This document shows, piece by piece, positions 1-5,787 of a DNA stretch of 6,462 bases. Within the stretch, counting starts at the first letter, position 1. Each line of letters opens with the position of its first letter. Source of the stretch: Bacillota bacterium (GTDB taxonomy: Bacteria; Bacillota; Clostridia; Christensenellales; CAG-138); NCBI GenBank assembly GCA_023396535.1, contig JAEWWD010000322.1, positions 1-6,462 on the forward strand. Direction: 5' to 3'. The notes below the pieces were generated by a model, which saw nothing but the letters and a program-made list of their open reading frames with translations, did no database searches and was not told the origin of the DNA. Both the position numbers and the translations under genes were made by a program.

Positions 1-1
1 G

Positions 2-1447
2 CTGGTAGCGGCGCGTTATGTATATGTGATGTTTGTAGACCCCATGAGCGCATTCGATAAGCCGAAGACTACGACAACGCCTCAGACAGCCACCGCACGG
101 CCGACGGTGAAGCCCGGCGAAACGCCCGAGCCCACGCCGGAGCCTACGCCTACGCTCTCCCCTGAGGAACAGCTTCGCGCGCAGGCCGATCTTGATTTCA
201 TGAAGAACAAGGTCAACATACTCATGCTGGGCTGGGACGAAAGCCCCGAGCGCGACGATGAGGACAGTGAGCTGTACCGGGACGAAAACAACAATTTCCG
301 TTCCGACGTGCTCATGCTCGCGACCATCGACTTTGAAAAGAAAACGGTGGATCTGATTTCCGTGCCGCGCGATACCTACGCGCCCATTTATAATACGAAG
401 GGGCGCTGGAAAATCAACGCCGCGTTCGCAAAGGGCGGCAGCGCTGATGGCGACGGCTTCGAATACGCCATGAAAACGGTCAGCAATCTGCTCGGCGTGC
501 CCATCGATTATTATGCGGGCGTGAACATGGTGGGACTCAAAGCGGTGGTGGACGCCATGGGCGGCGTGGATTACGACGTGGACGTGCGCATCTCTCTCAA
601 CGGCCGGGTGCTTGAAAAGGGCTACCAGCATATGGACGGCCAGCAGGTGCTGGATTATGTGCGCGCGCGCAAGGGCATCAGCACGGACGTCGGCCGCGCG
701 GACCGCCAGCAGCGCATGCTGTTCGCCATATTCGATCAGCTCAAAAGCCGTAACCAGCTTGTAAAAATACCGGAAATATACGCGTCGGTGCAGGACAAGA
801 TCATGACCAACCTGAATTCCGAGCAGATCGCCGCGCTCTCCGTGTTCGCCATGAGCCTCGATCAGGAGAATCTTAACCGCCACACGCTGGAGGGCGAATA
901 TATCAGCAACGTGTACAATGCTTCCTTCTACGTGTTGTACAACAGTAAGCTGAAAGCGCTGGTCAAAGATATTTTCGGCATAGACATCAAGCCCAACCCG
1001 CGCTATGACGTCGGCTATGTCCGCGGGGATAAGTCTGCGGCGGAGGCCCTGTCCTACGCCGACGGCGCGGAATATCTTATGAGCGTGTTCCTGCAGCCTG
1101 AAAAGATCGAGGAACTGCCGGGGCTTAAAAACGACATACTGGCCGTAAAGGATGTGGCCGAACGCGATATCCCCGTAAACGCCAGCGAGGAAAAGGTGCT
1201 CACACTCACCGCCGATCCGCTGGATAATGACGCCATCGCCGCCGCGGAGCAGAAGCTTATTAATTCCATGTACGCGCTGTGCATGAAATACGGCATCACA
1301 CAGGCGCATGTACTCAAGAGCGAGCTGCCCAAAGCGTTCTACGATATGCTGCCCATCGCCTCCCCCTCGCCGGGCGCAGCCGCCGCGTCTTCGCCCTTGC
1401 CTGCGCAAACGGCCATGACGGATGGGGAAACGGAAGGAACGGATTAG
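2..1447 (+). CDS. LytR-CpsA-Psr (LCP) family cell-wall glycopolymer ligase, 5'-truncated by the window edge
   Basis: LCP proteins are membrane-anchored enzymes that transfer teichoic acid, capsule or similar glycopolymers from lipid carriers to peptidoglycan outside the cell. The frame is open back to base 2. The visible upstream residues LVAARYVYV look like the end of a membrane anchor, so the true start is outside the window; GTG at 26 is only the first available start codon and is used for numbering. A Thr/Pro-rich linker with TPEP repeats (about 14-44) leads to the LCP domain (about 60-280). Family motifs are RSDVLMLATID (92-102), SVPRDT (112-117), KINAAF (129-134), GGVDYDV (179-185), and DGQQVLDYVRARKG followed by GRADRQQRML (204-232). 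These carry the conserved Arg and Asp residues. About 190 residues follow the domain, with no family I recognise, ending in a Ser/Pro/Ala-rich tail. An intrinsic terminator follows at 1542. The family is certain; the transferred polymer is unknown. Confidence 0.95.
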   Translation: MVAARYVYVMFVDPMSAFDKPKTTTTPQTATARPTVKPGETPEPTPEPTPTLSPEEQLRAQADLDFMKNKVNILMLGWDESPERDDEDSELYRDENNNFRSDVLMLATIDFEKKTVDLISVPRDTYAPIYNTKGRWKINAAFAKGGSADGDGFEYAMKTVSNLLGVPIDYYAGVNMVGLKAVVDAMGGVDYDVDVRISLNGRVLEKGYQHMDGQQVLDYVRARKGISTDVGRADRQQRMLFAIFDQLKSRNQLVKIPEIYASVQDKIMTNLNSEQIAALSVFAMSLDQENLNRHTLEGEYISNVYNASFYVLYNSKLKALVKDIFGIDIKPNPRYDVGYVRGDKSAAEALSYADGAEYLMSVFLQPEKIEELPGLKNDILAVKDVAERDIPVNASEEKVLTLTADPLDNDAIAAAEQKLINSMYALCMKYGITQAHVLKSELPKAFYDMLPIASPSPGAAAASSPLPAQTAMTDGETEGTD

Positions 1448-1470
1448 GCGCGGTGAAGCGCGCTTCGCGC

Positions 1471-1505
1471 GAATGCACAATGAAAAATGTAAAATGAACA
1501 ATGAA
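1471..1505. repeat. Heptamer tandem repeat, five units, consensus (c/a)aATGna
   Basis: ATG occurs at 1473, 1480, 1487, 1494 and 1501, exactly every seven bases, within units such as CAATGAA, AAATGTA and AAATGAA. The period is not a multiple of three and the run lies just after the LCP stop codon, so it is not coding. It looks like a short intergenic minisatellite. Heptameric intergenic repeats of this style occur in several Firmicutes (general knowledge, not searched here). Confidence 0.75.
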
Positions 1506-1541
1506 GGAAGAAATCCCCTGAAGGGAATTTCTATCTAAATC

Positions 1542-1572
1542 AAAACGCGGAAGCCTGGCTTCCGCGTTTTTT
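1542..1572 (+). terminator. Intrinsic terminator of the LCP gene, possibly bidirectional
   Basis: A perfect stem AAAACGCGGAAGC / GCTTCCGCGTTTT (13 bp) closes a three-base CTG loop and runs into six T residues, about 95 bases after the LCP stop. The A-run on the 5' side gives TTTT on the opposite strand, so the same hairpin could also stop minus-strand transcription from the gene ending at 1674. Confidence 0.9.
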
Positions 1573-1673
1573 GATGCATATATTTCCCCCAGGCGACGAA
1601 GTCGCCTGATCGATTCTCAAGGGCCGTTGGCCCTTGAGCGGGGGTACGGGGGCAGAGCCCCCAAATATCATCC

Positions 1674-2834
1674 TTATCTAAGCTTAATCACATACGCGCC
1701 GCCGTCGAGGAAGTCGGCGCTACCGGCGATGGTGACGCGCAGATACACGATTTTATCCCGGATGGCGGCGTAGGCGCTGCCTGAGAATGTTTCGCTGAAC
1801 GTGACGGATTTGCCGGGCAGCACGCTGGTGCTGCTTTTCGCCTGCGCGAACGTCTTATCTTTGGACCAGGTGTAAAGCAGCCTAAAGTTCGCGTCGAGAA
1901 GCTGGAAGTCGTATTTCTGCGCAGTCGCGTGCGCGACGGATACGGGGCTGCGGGAACCGTTCTTAATCGAAACGCCCATACGTATGAAGTCGGTATTGAG
2001 CGATGCGCGGGGTATGACCGATATCAGCGGATTCCCGACGGGCTTGACTTCGTACCCTTTCGCGTCGATAAAGTCCGCGCTGCCCGTAATAGTCGCCCTG
2101 AAGTAGGCGATTTTCCCACGGATGGCGGCGTATGCGCTGCCCGAAAGCGTCTCGGAAAACGTCAGCGTCGCGCCCGGCTTCAGCTTGTCGGCGGATTTCG
2201 CCTGCGCAAATGATTTATCAGCGGACCATGTGTACAGCACCTTTTTGTTCGCGTCGAGGAGCTGGAAGTCGTATTTCTGGCTCGACGCATACGATATGGA
2301 TACGTCCTTTTTGGAGCCGTTTTTGACGGTAAGGCTCATCTTAACGGAATCGGCGCCTATGGCGGCCTGGGGCGTCACCGTCACCAGCGTATTGCGTTTA
2401 ATCATTGCCTCGTAGCCGCCGGCGTTTATAAAACCGGCTTTGCCGGTGAGATACGCGCGCAAATACACTGCCTTATCCGCGATCGCCTTGTATGCCTTGC
2501 CCGAAAGCGTTTCGCTGTAGGTAACCGACTGCCCGGCCTTTATTGTCGTCGTGCTCATGGCTGCGCTAAACTGCTTATCCGCGGACCAGGTGTAGATTAC
2601 CTTAAGGTTTGCGTCCAGGAGCTGGAAGTCGTACATCTGGCCCGACGCGTTCTGCATGGTCACGGCCTTTTTCGTATCGTTGCGTACCATAACGCTCATC
2701 GTAATGGAGTCCGCGCCCGCGACGGCCTCCGGCGTTATAGCCGGCTGCGCCGCAGCCGGCGCGGCCAGCGCGGCGGATATGCCCGAAAACGCGATCAGCA
2801 GCGCAAGCGCCAGTCCCAATACCCGTTTGCCCAT
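1674..2834 (-). CDS. Secreted protein with three tandem BsuPI-like domains
   Basis: A 386-residue exported protein of unknown role. The start is ATG at 2834, chosen because GAGGAGGAG stands directly upstream and a signal peptide begins there. The open frame extends a further 32 codons upstream, but those residues lack a ribosome site and look non-coding. The signal peptide is MGKR followed by a hydrophobic stretch to about residue 24 (cleavage near ALA-APA). The mature part is three repeats of exactly 120 residues, starting at 41, 161 and 281 (the last shorter). Each carries YDFQLLDAN (68, 188, 308), YTWS (81, 201, 321), an S/TETxSGxAY block and GxAxF(I/L). The pattern resembles the BsuPI (intracellular proteinase inhibitor) domain, a beta-sandwich fold that often acts as a generic binding module, so protease inhibition should not be assumed. 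There is no LPXTG sorting motif, lipobox or membrane tail, so release into the medium is likely. Confidence 0.88.
   Translation of the reverse strand: MGKRVLGLALALLIAFSGISAALAAPAAAQPAITPEAVAGADSITMSVMVRNDTKKAVTMQNASGQMYDFQLLDANLKVIYTWSADKQFSAAMSTTTIKAGQSVTYSETLSGKAYKAIADKAVYLRAYLTGKAGFINAGGYEAMIKRNTLVTVTPQAAIGADSVKMSLTVKNGSKKDVSISYASSQKYDFQLLDANKKVLYTWSADKSFAQAKSADKLKPGATLTFSETLSGSAYAAIRGKIAYFRATITGSADFIDAKGYEVKPVGNPLISVIPRASLNTDFIRMGVSIKNGSRSPVSVAHATAQKYDFQLLDANFRLLYTWSKDKTFAQAKSSTSVLPGKSVTFSETFSGSAYAAIRDKIVYLRVTIAGSADFLDGGAYVIKLR
1677..2714 (-). repeat. Three direct 360-bp coding repeats (BsuPI modules)
   Basis: The word GCTGGAAGTC (+ strand) recurs at 1901, 2261 and 2621, exactly 360 bp apart, with flanking sequence also conserved. 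Units are 2355-2714 (repeat 1), 1995-2354 (repeat 2) and 1677-1994 (repeat 3, shorter at its end). Repeats 2 and 3 resemble each other more than repeat 1 (shared FAQAKS, SGSAYAAIR, GSADF), which suggests that the most recent duplication produced that pair. Confidence 0.9.
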
Positions 2835-2837
2835 ATA

Positions 2838-2846
2838 CTCCTCCTC
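2838..2846 (-). promoter_or_regulatory. Ribosome binding site deciding the start at 2834
   Basis: The minus strand reads GAGGAGGAG, then TAT, then ATG. The AGGAGG core is five bases from the start codon. This near-perfect site, with a signal peptide immediately after the ATG, fixes the start of the BsuPI-repeat gene. Confidence 0.85.
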
Positions 2847-2868
2847 ATGCGGACAATCCGTTCCGCAT
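2847..2868 (-). other. Leader hairpin directly before the ribosome binding site
   Basis: ATGCGGA and TCCGCAT form a perfect 7-bp inverted repeat around an eight-base loop. The stem abuts the ribosome binding site of the BsuPI-repeat gene. It could protect the mRNA 5' end or modulate translation, but there is no T-run and no known riboswitch motif. Function is inferred only. Confidence 0.45.
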
Positions 2869-2893
2869 TCTTTACACGTAACAAGTAACGCAC

Positions 2894-2928
2894 GGACGCG
2901 TCCCGCGGTTGCATGCCGGCAGGCAACC
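2894..2928. other. Palindromes upstream of the BsuPI-repeat gene
   Basis: A perfect 10-bp palindrome GGACGCGTCC (2894-2903) is followed by an inverted repeat GGTTGC/GCAACC (2907-2928) centred on GCCGGC. They lie between the terminator of the upstream gene and the start at 2834, where a promoter for the BsuPI-repeat gene is expected. I could not find convincing -35 and -10 boxes. They could be operator sites or only GC-rich spacer. Confidence 0.3.
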
Positions 2929-2954
2929 AAAAAGAAAGCCCCGCTGCGGGGGCT
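2929..2954 (-). terminator. Intrinsic terminator of the membrane-protein gene
   Basis: On the minus strand AGCCCC and GGGGCT pair around a six-base loop, then run into TTTCTTTTTGG. The hairpin begins 20 bases after the stop codon at 2975. It separates this gene from the BsuPI-repeat gene downstream, which therefore probably has its own promoter. Confidence 0.8.
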
Positions 2955-2974
2955 GAACCGGCATACTCCCTGCT

Positions 2975-3919
2975 CTACGCAAGCATCAGAACTACCGAAC
3001 CGATCTGCAGCAGCACACCGCCGATCAGCGAAATAGCGGTCACCTTATGGCCCATGTATTGCCCTACATAGGCGGAAACGATATTGAACAGGCCTATGCC
3101 GAAGCCAAACGCGCCGGCCAAACCGGTAAGAATCCAGGCGCTGTCAGGCACCGCGAATACGGCCAGCGTCAGATACAGATAAAGTATCATTGGGGCGCAC
3201 AGCGCCGCGACGCCGATCAACTGTATGCGCATAAACTTGCGCGGATTCTTTCTTTTAAGTGCGTCGTCCGACCGCGGGTCGAAAAACGTCTTCCAGTTTT
3301 CCGGCAAACGGGCCGGAAAACGCGGCTTGAAATCGCCCTGTTCCTCTATCGCCTGCGGCTGCTCCGCGTACTGCGCGAAGTCGTATTGTTCCGCATCCGC
3401 CGCGGTGTTCCCTTCCGCCGTCAAAGCAAATTCCGCGCTTTCCACAGGCGCCGGCTGCTCCGCAAGCTGTTTCAGCTTGCCGCGCGCGACGACCGCACGA
3501 ATCAAATAGTACAACACCCAGAAGTGAAACGCAATATCGATGAACAGAGACGCGTCGAAATCCGGCAGTGTGAGTACGAGCAGAAGGGCGGTATCCAGCA
3601 CAAACGCGGCGAGCGCCGCAATAAACCAGCCGGGGCGTTTGGCGGAAAGCAGTGCGCTGAAATAATAAAACGCGACCATCAGCGCGGCGGCGGCGATCCC
3701 GATCGGGAGGAACGCGGGCAGGCCGTATCCGTTTTTCAGCTCCAGCCCCAGGGCTACCGCAAACTGCGGCCCAAACGACGAAAACGGGAAATTGAGCGTC
3801 TCGTCGATAAACAGGAGCACGATGTTGACGACGGTCAGGCCTGTCATGGCCAGAAGGTTCCCCCGGCCCTTGCGCAGATCGTTGAGATACCGCGCAGATA
3901 TATCCCCCGTGTTATCCAT
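2975..3919 (-). CDS. Multi-pass membrane protein of unknown function
   Basis: A 314-residue integral membrane protein. The start is ATG at 3919, preceded by GGAGG at five bases; a TTG four codons earlier lacks a ribosome site. Hydrophobic segments are seen at about 21-40, 68-90, 97-118 and 127-147, then 231-256, 261-285 and 292-313, giving four helices, a loop, then three helices. The middle loop (about 148-228) is hydrophilic, rich in Glu, Ala and Gln (for example EQPAPVESAEF, QYDFAQYAEQ), and ends in a basic stretch LKRKNPRKFMR just before the fifth helix. That basic patch suggests a cytoplasmic loop by the positive-inside rule. No catalytic or transporter signature was recognised, and I do not assign a family. 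It has its own promoter and terminator. The long open frame antisense to it is a GC-rich shadow. Confidence 0.85.
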   Translation of the reverse strand: MDNTGDISARYLNDLRKGRGNLLAMTGLTVVNIVLLFIDETLNFPFSSFGPQFAVALGLELKNGYGLPAFLPIGIAAAALMVAFYYFSALLSAKRPGWFIAALAAFVLDTALLLVLTLPDFDASLFIDIAFHFWVLYYLIRAVVARGKLKQLAEQPAPVESAEFALTAEGNTAADAEQYDFAQYAEQPQAIEEQGDFKPRFPARLPENWKTFFDPRSDDALKRKNPRKFMRIQLIGVAALCAPMILYLYLTLAVFAVPDSAWILTGLAGAFGFGIGLFNIVSAYVGQYMGHKVTAISLIGGVLLQIGSVVLMLA

Positions 3920-3924
3920 AAGCG

Positions 3925-3929
3925 CCTCC
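3925..3929 (-). promoter_or_regulatory. Ribosome binding site deciding the start at 3919
   Basis: GGAGG on the minus strand lies five bases before ATG at 3919 and overlaps codons of the longer TTG-initiated frame. It supports the 314-residue protein rather than the 318-residue version. Confidence 0.8.
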
Positions 3930-3953
3930 AAACCATAACTGTCCTATATGTGT

Positions 3954-3982
3954 AGTATTCGATGTTTTCTTATCCCTGTCAA
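3954..3982 (-). promoter_or_regulatory. Sigma-A-type promoter of the membrane-protein gene
   Basis: On the minus strand a perfect -35 box TTGACA (3977-3982) is followed after 17 bases by AATACT (3954-3959), a 4/6 match to TATAAT. This predicts a transcript start near 3946 and a leader of about 28 bases to the ATG at 3919. Confidence 0.7.
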
Positions 3983-4020
3983 ATGCATATATTGGATTCC
4001 CCGGCGCCCGTATTGCGCAC

Positions 4021-4050
4021 AAAAGCAGGATACCCATCCGGGAGGTATCC
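4021..4050 (-). terminator. Probable intrinsic terminator of the HD-GYP gene
   Basis: On the minus strand GGATACC and GGTATCC (7 bp) flank a nine-base loop, followed by TGC and then TTTT. The hairpin starts 16 bases after the stop codon at 4067. The T-run is short and offset by three bases, so efficiency may be moderate. Confidence 0.6.
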
Positions 4051-4066
4051 CGTTTCATTAGTCCCG

Positions 4067-4948
4067 TCATGCCTGCGGACGATTGTTGGGCGGGCAGGCT
4101 TCCGCCGCGATAAGGGGCAAATCATATGTAATCAGCGAACAAAAAACATCTATAATATTTTGCGGGTACTTATTACCGGCTTGCCTGAGTTCTTCAATCG
4201 CGGATTCAATACTCCTCGCGGGTTTGTAAGGCCTGTAGGAAGTAATAGCGTCAATGATATCCGCTATCATCACAATCCTCGAATACAGGGGAATCTGGGT
4301 GTCCTTCAGGCCCGCGGGATAGCCGCTGCCATCCAGCCGTTCATGGTGCTGCCCAATGATATCCATACTGGCCTGGCCGATCGGATGGTCTTTTAACATA
4401 CTGACGCCCAGATCGCAATGCTGCCGTATATAAAACAATTCCTCCTTCGTAAGCTCGCGGTTGTTGAGCAAAATCGTTTTCGGGATCATAAGCTTCCCTA
4501 TATCGTGCAGTAAAGCGCCCAGCGCTATATCCTTCAACTCTTTTTTCAAACCCAGCGCCTTGGCCAGCATTGCGGAAATAATGGCTACATTGATGGAATG
4601 GGAGTACACCCAATCCACATAATTACTCAATGTATTTACATACAGCCACCATGGCTTATCCTTGGAATTGAATATGATATCTATGACAATCTCCGACGAC
4701 ACATCCAGTGTTTTATCGTCTGCGATCTTCAGATTTCCGCGAATTTGTTTTGCATTGTCTTTTACGGCGTATATATGCTGTATATTTTCATCCTGTGTAT
4801 CGATCTCCCTGATGTTGGAAACGTCAACGGCGACATCCATTTTAGTTAGCTTTTTAAGCATGCTTTCCGTGATTTCAAGACCCGCGGCCAGTAAGAGCTT
4901 GCCATCCTTATCATATATGTCGTTTTGCAGATAATACACCCTGGACAT
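4067..4948 (-). CDS. HD-GYP domain protein, probable cyclic-di-GMP phosphodiesterase
   Basis: HD-GYP proteins hydrolyse cyclic di-GMP in the cytoplasm and lower a second messenger that controls motility and surface attachment. The 293-residue protein has a short N-terminal part with NDIYDKDGKLLLAAGLEI (about 9-26), typical of stand-alone clostridial HD-GYP proteins, a linker (about 45-105) and the catalytic domain (about 110-275). Metal-binding and signature residues are all present: H117, HD at 148-149 with GK after it, H177 in RQHCDLG, HH at 201-202 in HHERLDGSGYP, the GYP triplet (209-211) and D230 in IADIIDAITSYRPY. It is therefore likely active. No receiver, PAS or membrane segment is visible. 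The start at 4948 has a weak GGGA site nine bases upstream. It is transcribed divergently from the Crp/Fnr-family gene and is more AT-rich than flanking genes. Some HD-GYP proteins act on other cyclic dinucleotides, so the substrate is inferred. Confidence 0.93.
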   Translation of the reverse strand: MSRVYYLQNDIYDKDGKLLLAAGLEITESMLKKLTKMDVAVDVSNIREIDTQDENIQHIYAVKDNAKQIRGNLKIADDKTLDVSSEIVIDIIFNSKDKPWWLYVNTLSNYVDWVYSHSINVAIISAMLAKALGLKKELKDIALGALLHDIGKLMIPKTILLNNRELTKEELFYIRQHCDLGVSMLKDHPIGQASMDIIGQHHERLDGSGYPAGLKDTQIPLYSRIVMIADIIDAITSYRPYKPARSIESAIEELRQAGNKYPQNIIDVFCSLITYDLPLIAAEACPPNNRPQA

Positions 4949-4978
4949 AATTAGTCATCCCTTACTCGTACTTTATTT

Positions 4979-4990
4979 AGTATATACCAG
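4979..4990 (-). promoter_or_regulatory. Candidate extended -10 promoter of the HD-GYP gene
   Basis: The minus strand reads TGGTATATACT: a TG extension one base before TATATA, overlapping a TATACT hexamer. No good -35 box is seen. It predicts a leader of about 25 bases to the ATG at 4948. Confidence 0.45.
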
Positions 4991-5017
4991 TCATCGTCAT
5001 AAAGTCCGTAGCGTATG

Positions 5018-5047
5018 TTACCGATACTTGTTTGGTATGAATATACT
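5018..5047 (+). promoter_or_regulatory. Candidate promoter of the Crp/Fnr-family gene
   Basis: TTACCG (5018-5023) and TATACT (5042-5047) are 18 bases apart. A second possibility is an extended -10, TGGTATGAA (5033-5041). In both cases transcription would start at about 5047-5055, inside the perfect palindrome at 5042-5060, leaving only a short leader before the GTG at 5074. Confidence 0.45.
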
Positions 5048-5060
5048 TGTTTCAAGTATA
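5024..5060. promoter_or_regulatory. Probable operator: perfect palindrome plus a direct-repeat half copy
   Basis: TATACTTGTTTCAAGTATA (5042-5060) is a perfect inverted repeat of 8 bp arms around TTT. The same ten bases ATACTTGTTT that begin its left arm also occur at 5024-5033, 19 bp upstream, there followed by GGTAT, which gives a second, imperfect dyad. Two sites about two helical turns apart suit binding of dimeric regulators on one face of DNA. The perfect site overlaps the likely -10 box and transcript start of the Crp/Fnr-family gene, consistent with autorepression. It does not match E. coli CRP (TGTGA-N6-TCACA) or FNR (TTGAT-N4-ATCAA) sites. Confidence 0.6.
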
Positions 5061-5068
5061 AAAGGAGG
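5061..5068 (+). promoter_or_regulatory. Ribosome binding site deciding the GTG start at 5074
   Basis: AAAGGAGG lies five bases before GTG at 5074 and directly abuts the palindrome ending at 5060. It supports a GTG start for the Crp/Fnr-family gene. Confidence 0.85.
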
Positions 5069-5073
5069 TAGTA

Positions 5074-5787
5074 GTGCAGCCCTGGGAATTAGAAGCGTTG
5101 AAGCGATCCTCTCTTTTTAATGGGCTCAGCGATCATGAATTTGAAACGATCATTCAATATTTACAGCCTGTTACCTTATCGTTCAAAAAAGGCCAGAACA
5201 TTTATCTGCTCAATGATACGTACGAACGAATCGGGATCATTCTCTGCGGAAAGGCTTCAGCATATTACGAGGACGCCACAGGCGACAGAATGCTGCTTTT
5301 TACAGCCGAGGCGGGGGAGTTTTTAGGCGGATCAAATTTGTGCCCGGAAAAGATGCAAATATTCAGCGTCACTGTAACAGCGGATACGAACTGTATTCTC
5401 GCTTTTATCCGAAATTCATTCTTTCGTGAAGTTTACAATTCTGAAACGGCTGGTATAGAGCGGGAGAAATTACTGAGAAATTTACTTCTGATTCTGTCGG
5501 AGAAGTGCGAATACCTCTATCAGCGCGTTTTTTTTATTAGTATGAAAAGCATTCTCCAGAAAATATGCTCCTATCTTTTAACACAATACACGCCGCAGGA
5601 TAATTCCACGATCATATTGCCCATGAACAGAAAAGAGCTTGCGGCGTATTTGAATATATCCAGACCGTCCCTTTCCAGAGAACTGAGTTATCTGCAAAGA
5701 AAGCGGATTATCCTCTTTTCCAAAAACACATTCCGCATACTGGATTCTAAACAGCTCGAGCAATATGCCGAAGGGTCGCTGCCTTGA
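5074..5787 (+). CDS. Crp/Fnr-family transcriptional regulator
   Basis: A cytoplasmic DNA-binding regulator of 237 residues, a typical length for the family. An N-terminal cyclic-nucleotide-binding-type beta roll (about 12-118) begins with LFNGLSDHEFETII and contains the IGIILCGKASAYYED and GEFLGG elements. A long dimerisation helix follows (about 125-165), then a winged helix-turn-helix (about 168-225) with MNRKELAAYLNISRPSLSRELSYL (184-207); SRPSLSREL is the recognition helix. The start is GTG, with AAAGGAGG five bases upstream. The binding pocket lacks the cAMP-contacting pattern of E. coli CRP: after GEF, the sequence is LGGSNLCPEK and there is no R-S/T pair. The cysteines (58, 90, 107, 145, 165) are scattered and do not form the N-terminal FNR iron-sulphur set, so the ligand is unknown. 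The gene is divergent from the HD-GYP gene and AT-rich. An operator-like palindrome overlaps its probable promoter, so autoregulation is likely. Confidence 0.93.
   Translation: MQPWELEALKRSSLFNGLSDHEFETIIQYLQPVTLSFKKGQNIYLLNDTYERIGIILCGKASAYYEDATGDRMLLFTAEAGEFLGGSNLCPEKMQIFSVTVTADTNCILAFIRNSFFREVYNSETAGIEREKLLRNLLLILSEKCEYLYQRVFFISMKSILQKICSYLLTQYTPQDNSTIILPMNRKELAAYLNISRPSLSRELSYLQRKRIILFSKNTFRILDSKQLEQYAEGSLP

Larger units (their letters stand above)
1448..1673. repeat. Hairpin-rich intergenic region between converging genes
   Basis: No gene is visible here. Inverted repeats follow one another closely: GCGCG/CGCGC (1458-1470); GAAAT.CCCT with AGGG.ATTTC (1510-1531, one mismatch); the strong terminator stem (1542-1570); AGGCGAC/GTCGCCT with loop GAA (1591-1607); CTCAAGGGCC/GGCCCTTGAG with loop GTT (1616-1638); and GGGGGC/GCCCCC with loop AGA (1648-1662). 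The last three resemble dispersed intergenic repeats I know from Clostridia genomes. That resemblance is from memory and was not searched. The region separates the convergent LCP and BsuPI-repeat genes and may help stop transcription from both sides. Confidence 0.7.

Noticed and set aside
1929..2415. Several + strand frames of 64-97 codons
   Set aside because: They are shadows of the BsuPI-repeat gene. Similar frames recur because the gene itself is repeated.
2835..2930. N-terminal extension of the BsuPI-repeat protein to 418 residues
   Set aside because: The added 32 residues have no ribosome site, contain the ribosome binding site and leader hairpin of the shorter gene, and would bury the signal peptide.
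3047..3955. 302-codon open frame on the + strand
   Set aside because: It is exactly antisense to the membrane-protein gene. The product is rich in Arg, Gln and Lys, with no domain and no ribosome binding site. Long open antisense frames are expected in GC-rich coding DNA.
4341..4613. 90-codon minus-strand frame inside the HD-GYP gene
   Set aside because: It is a different frame of the same strand, fully inside a gene with intact catalytic motifs, so it is not a frameshift remnant.
5042..5060. Classical FNR or CRP binding site
   Set aside because: The dyad has TTG-N3-CAA at its core, with spacing and bases unlike TTGAT-N4-ATCAA or TGTGA-N6-TCACA.
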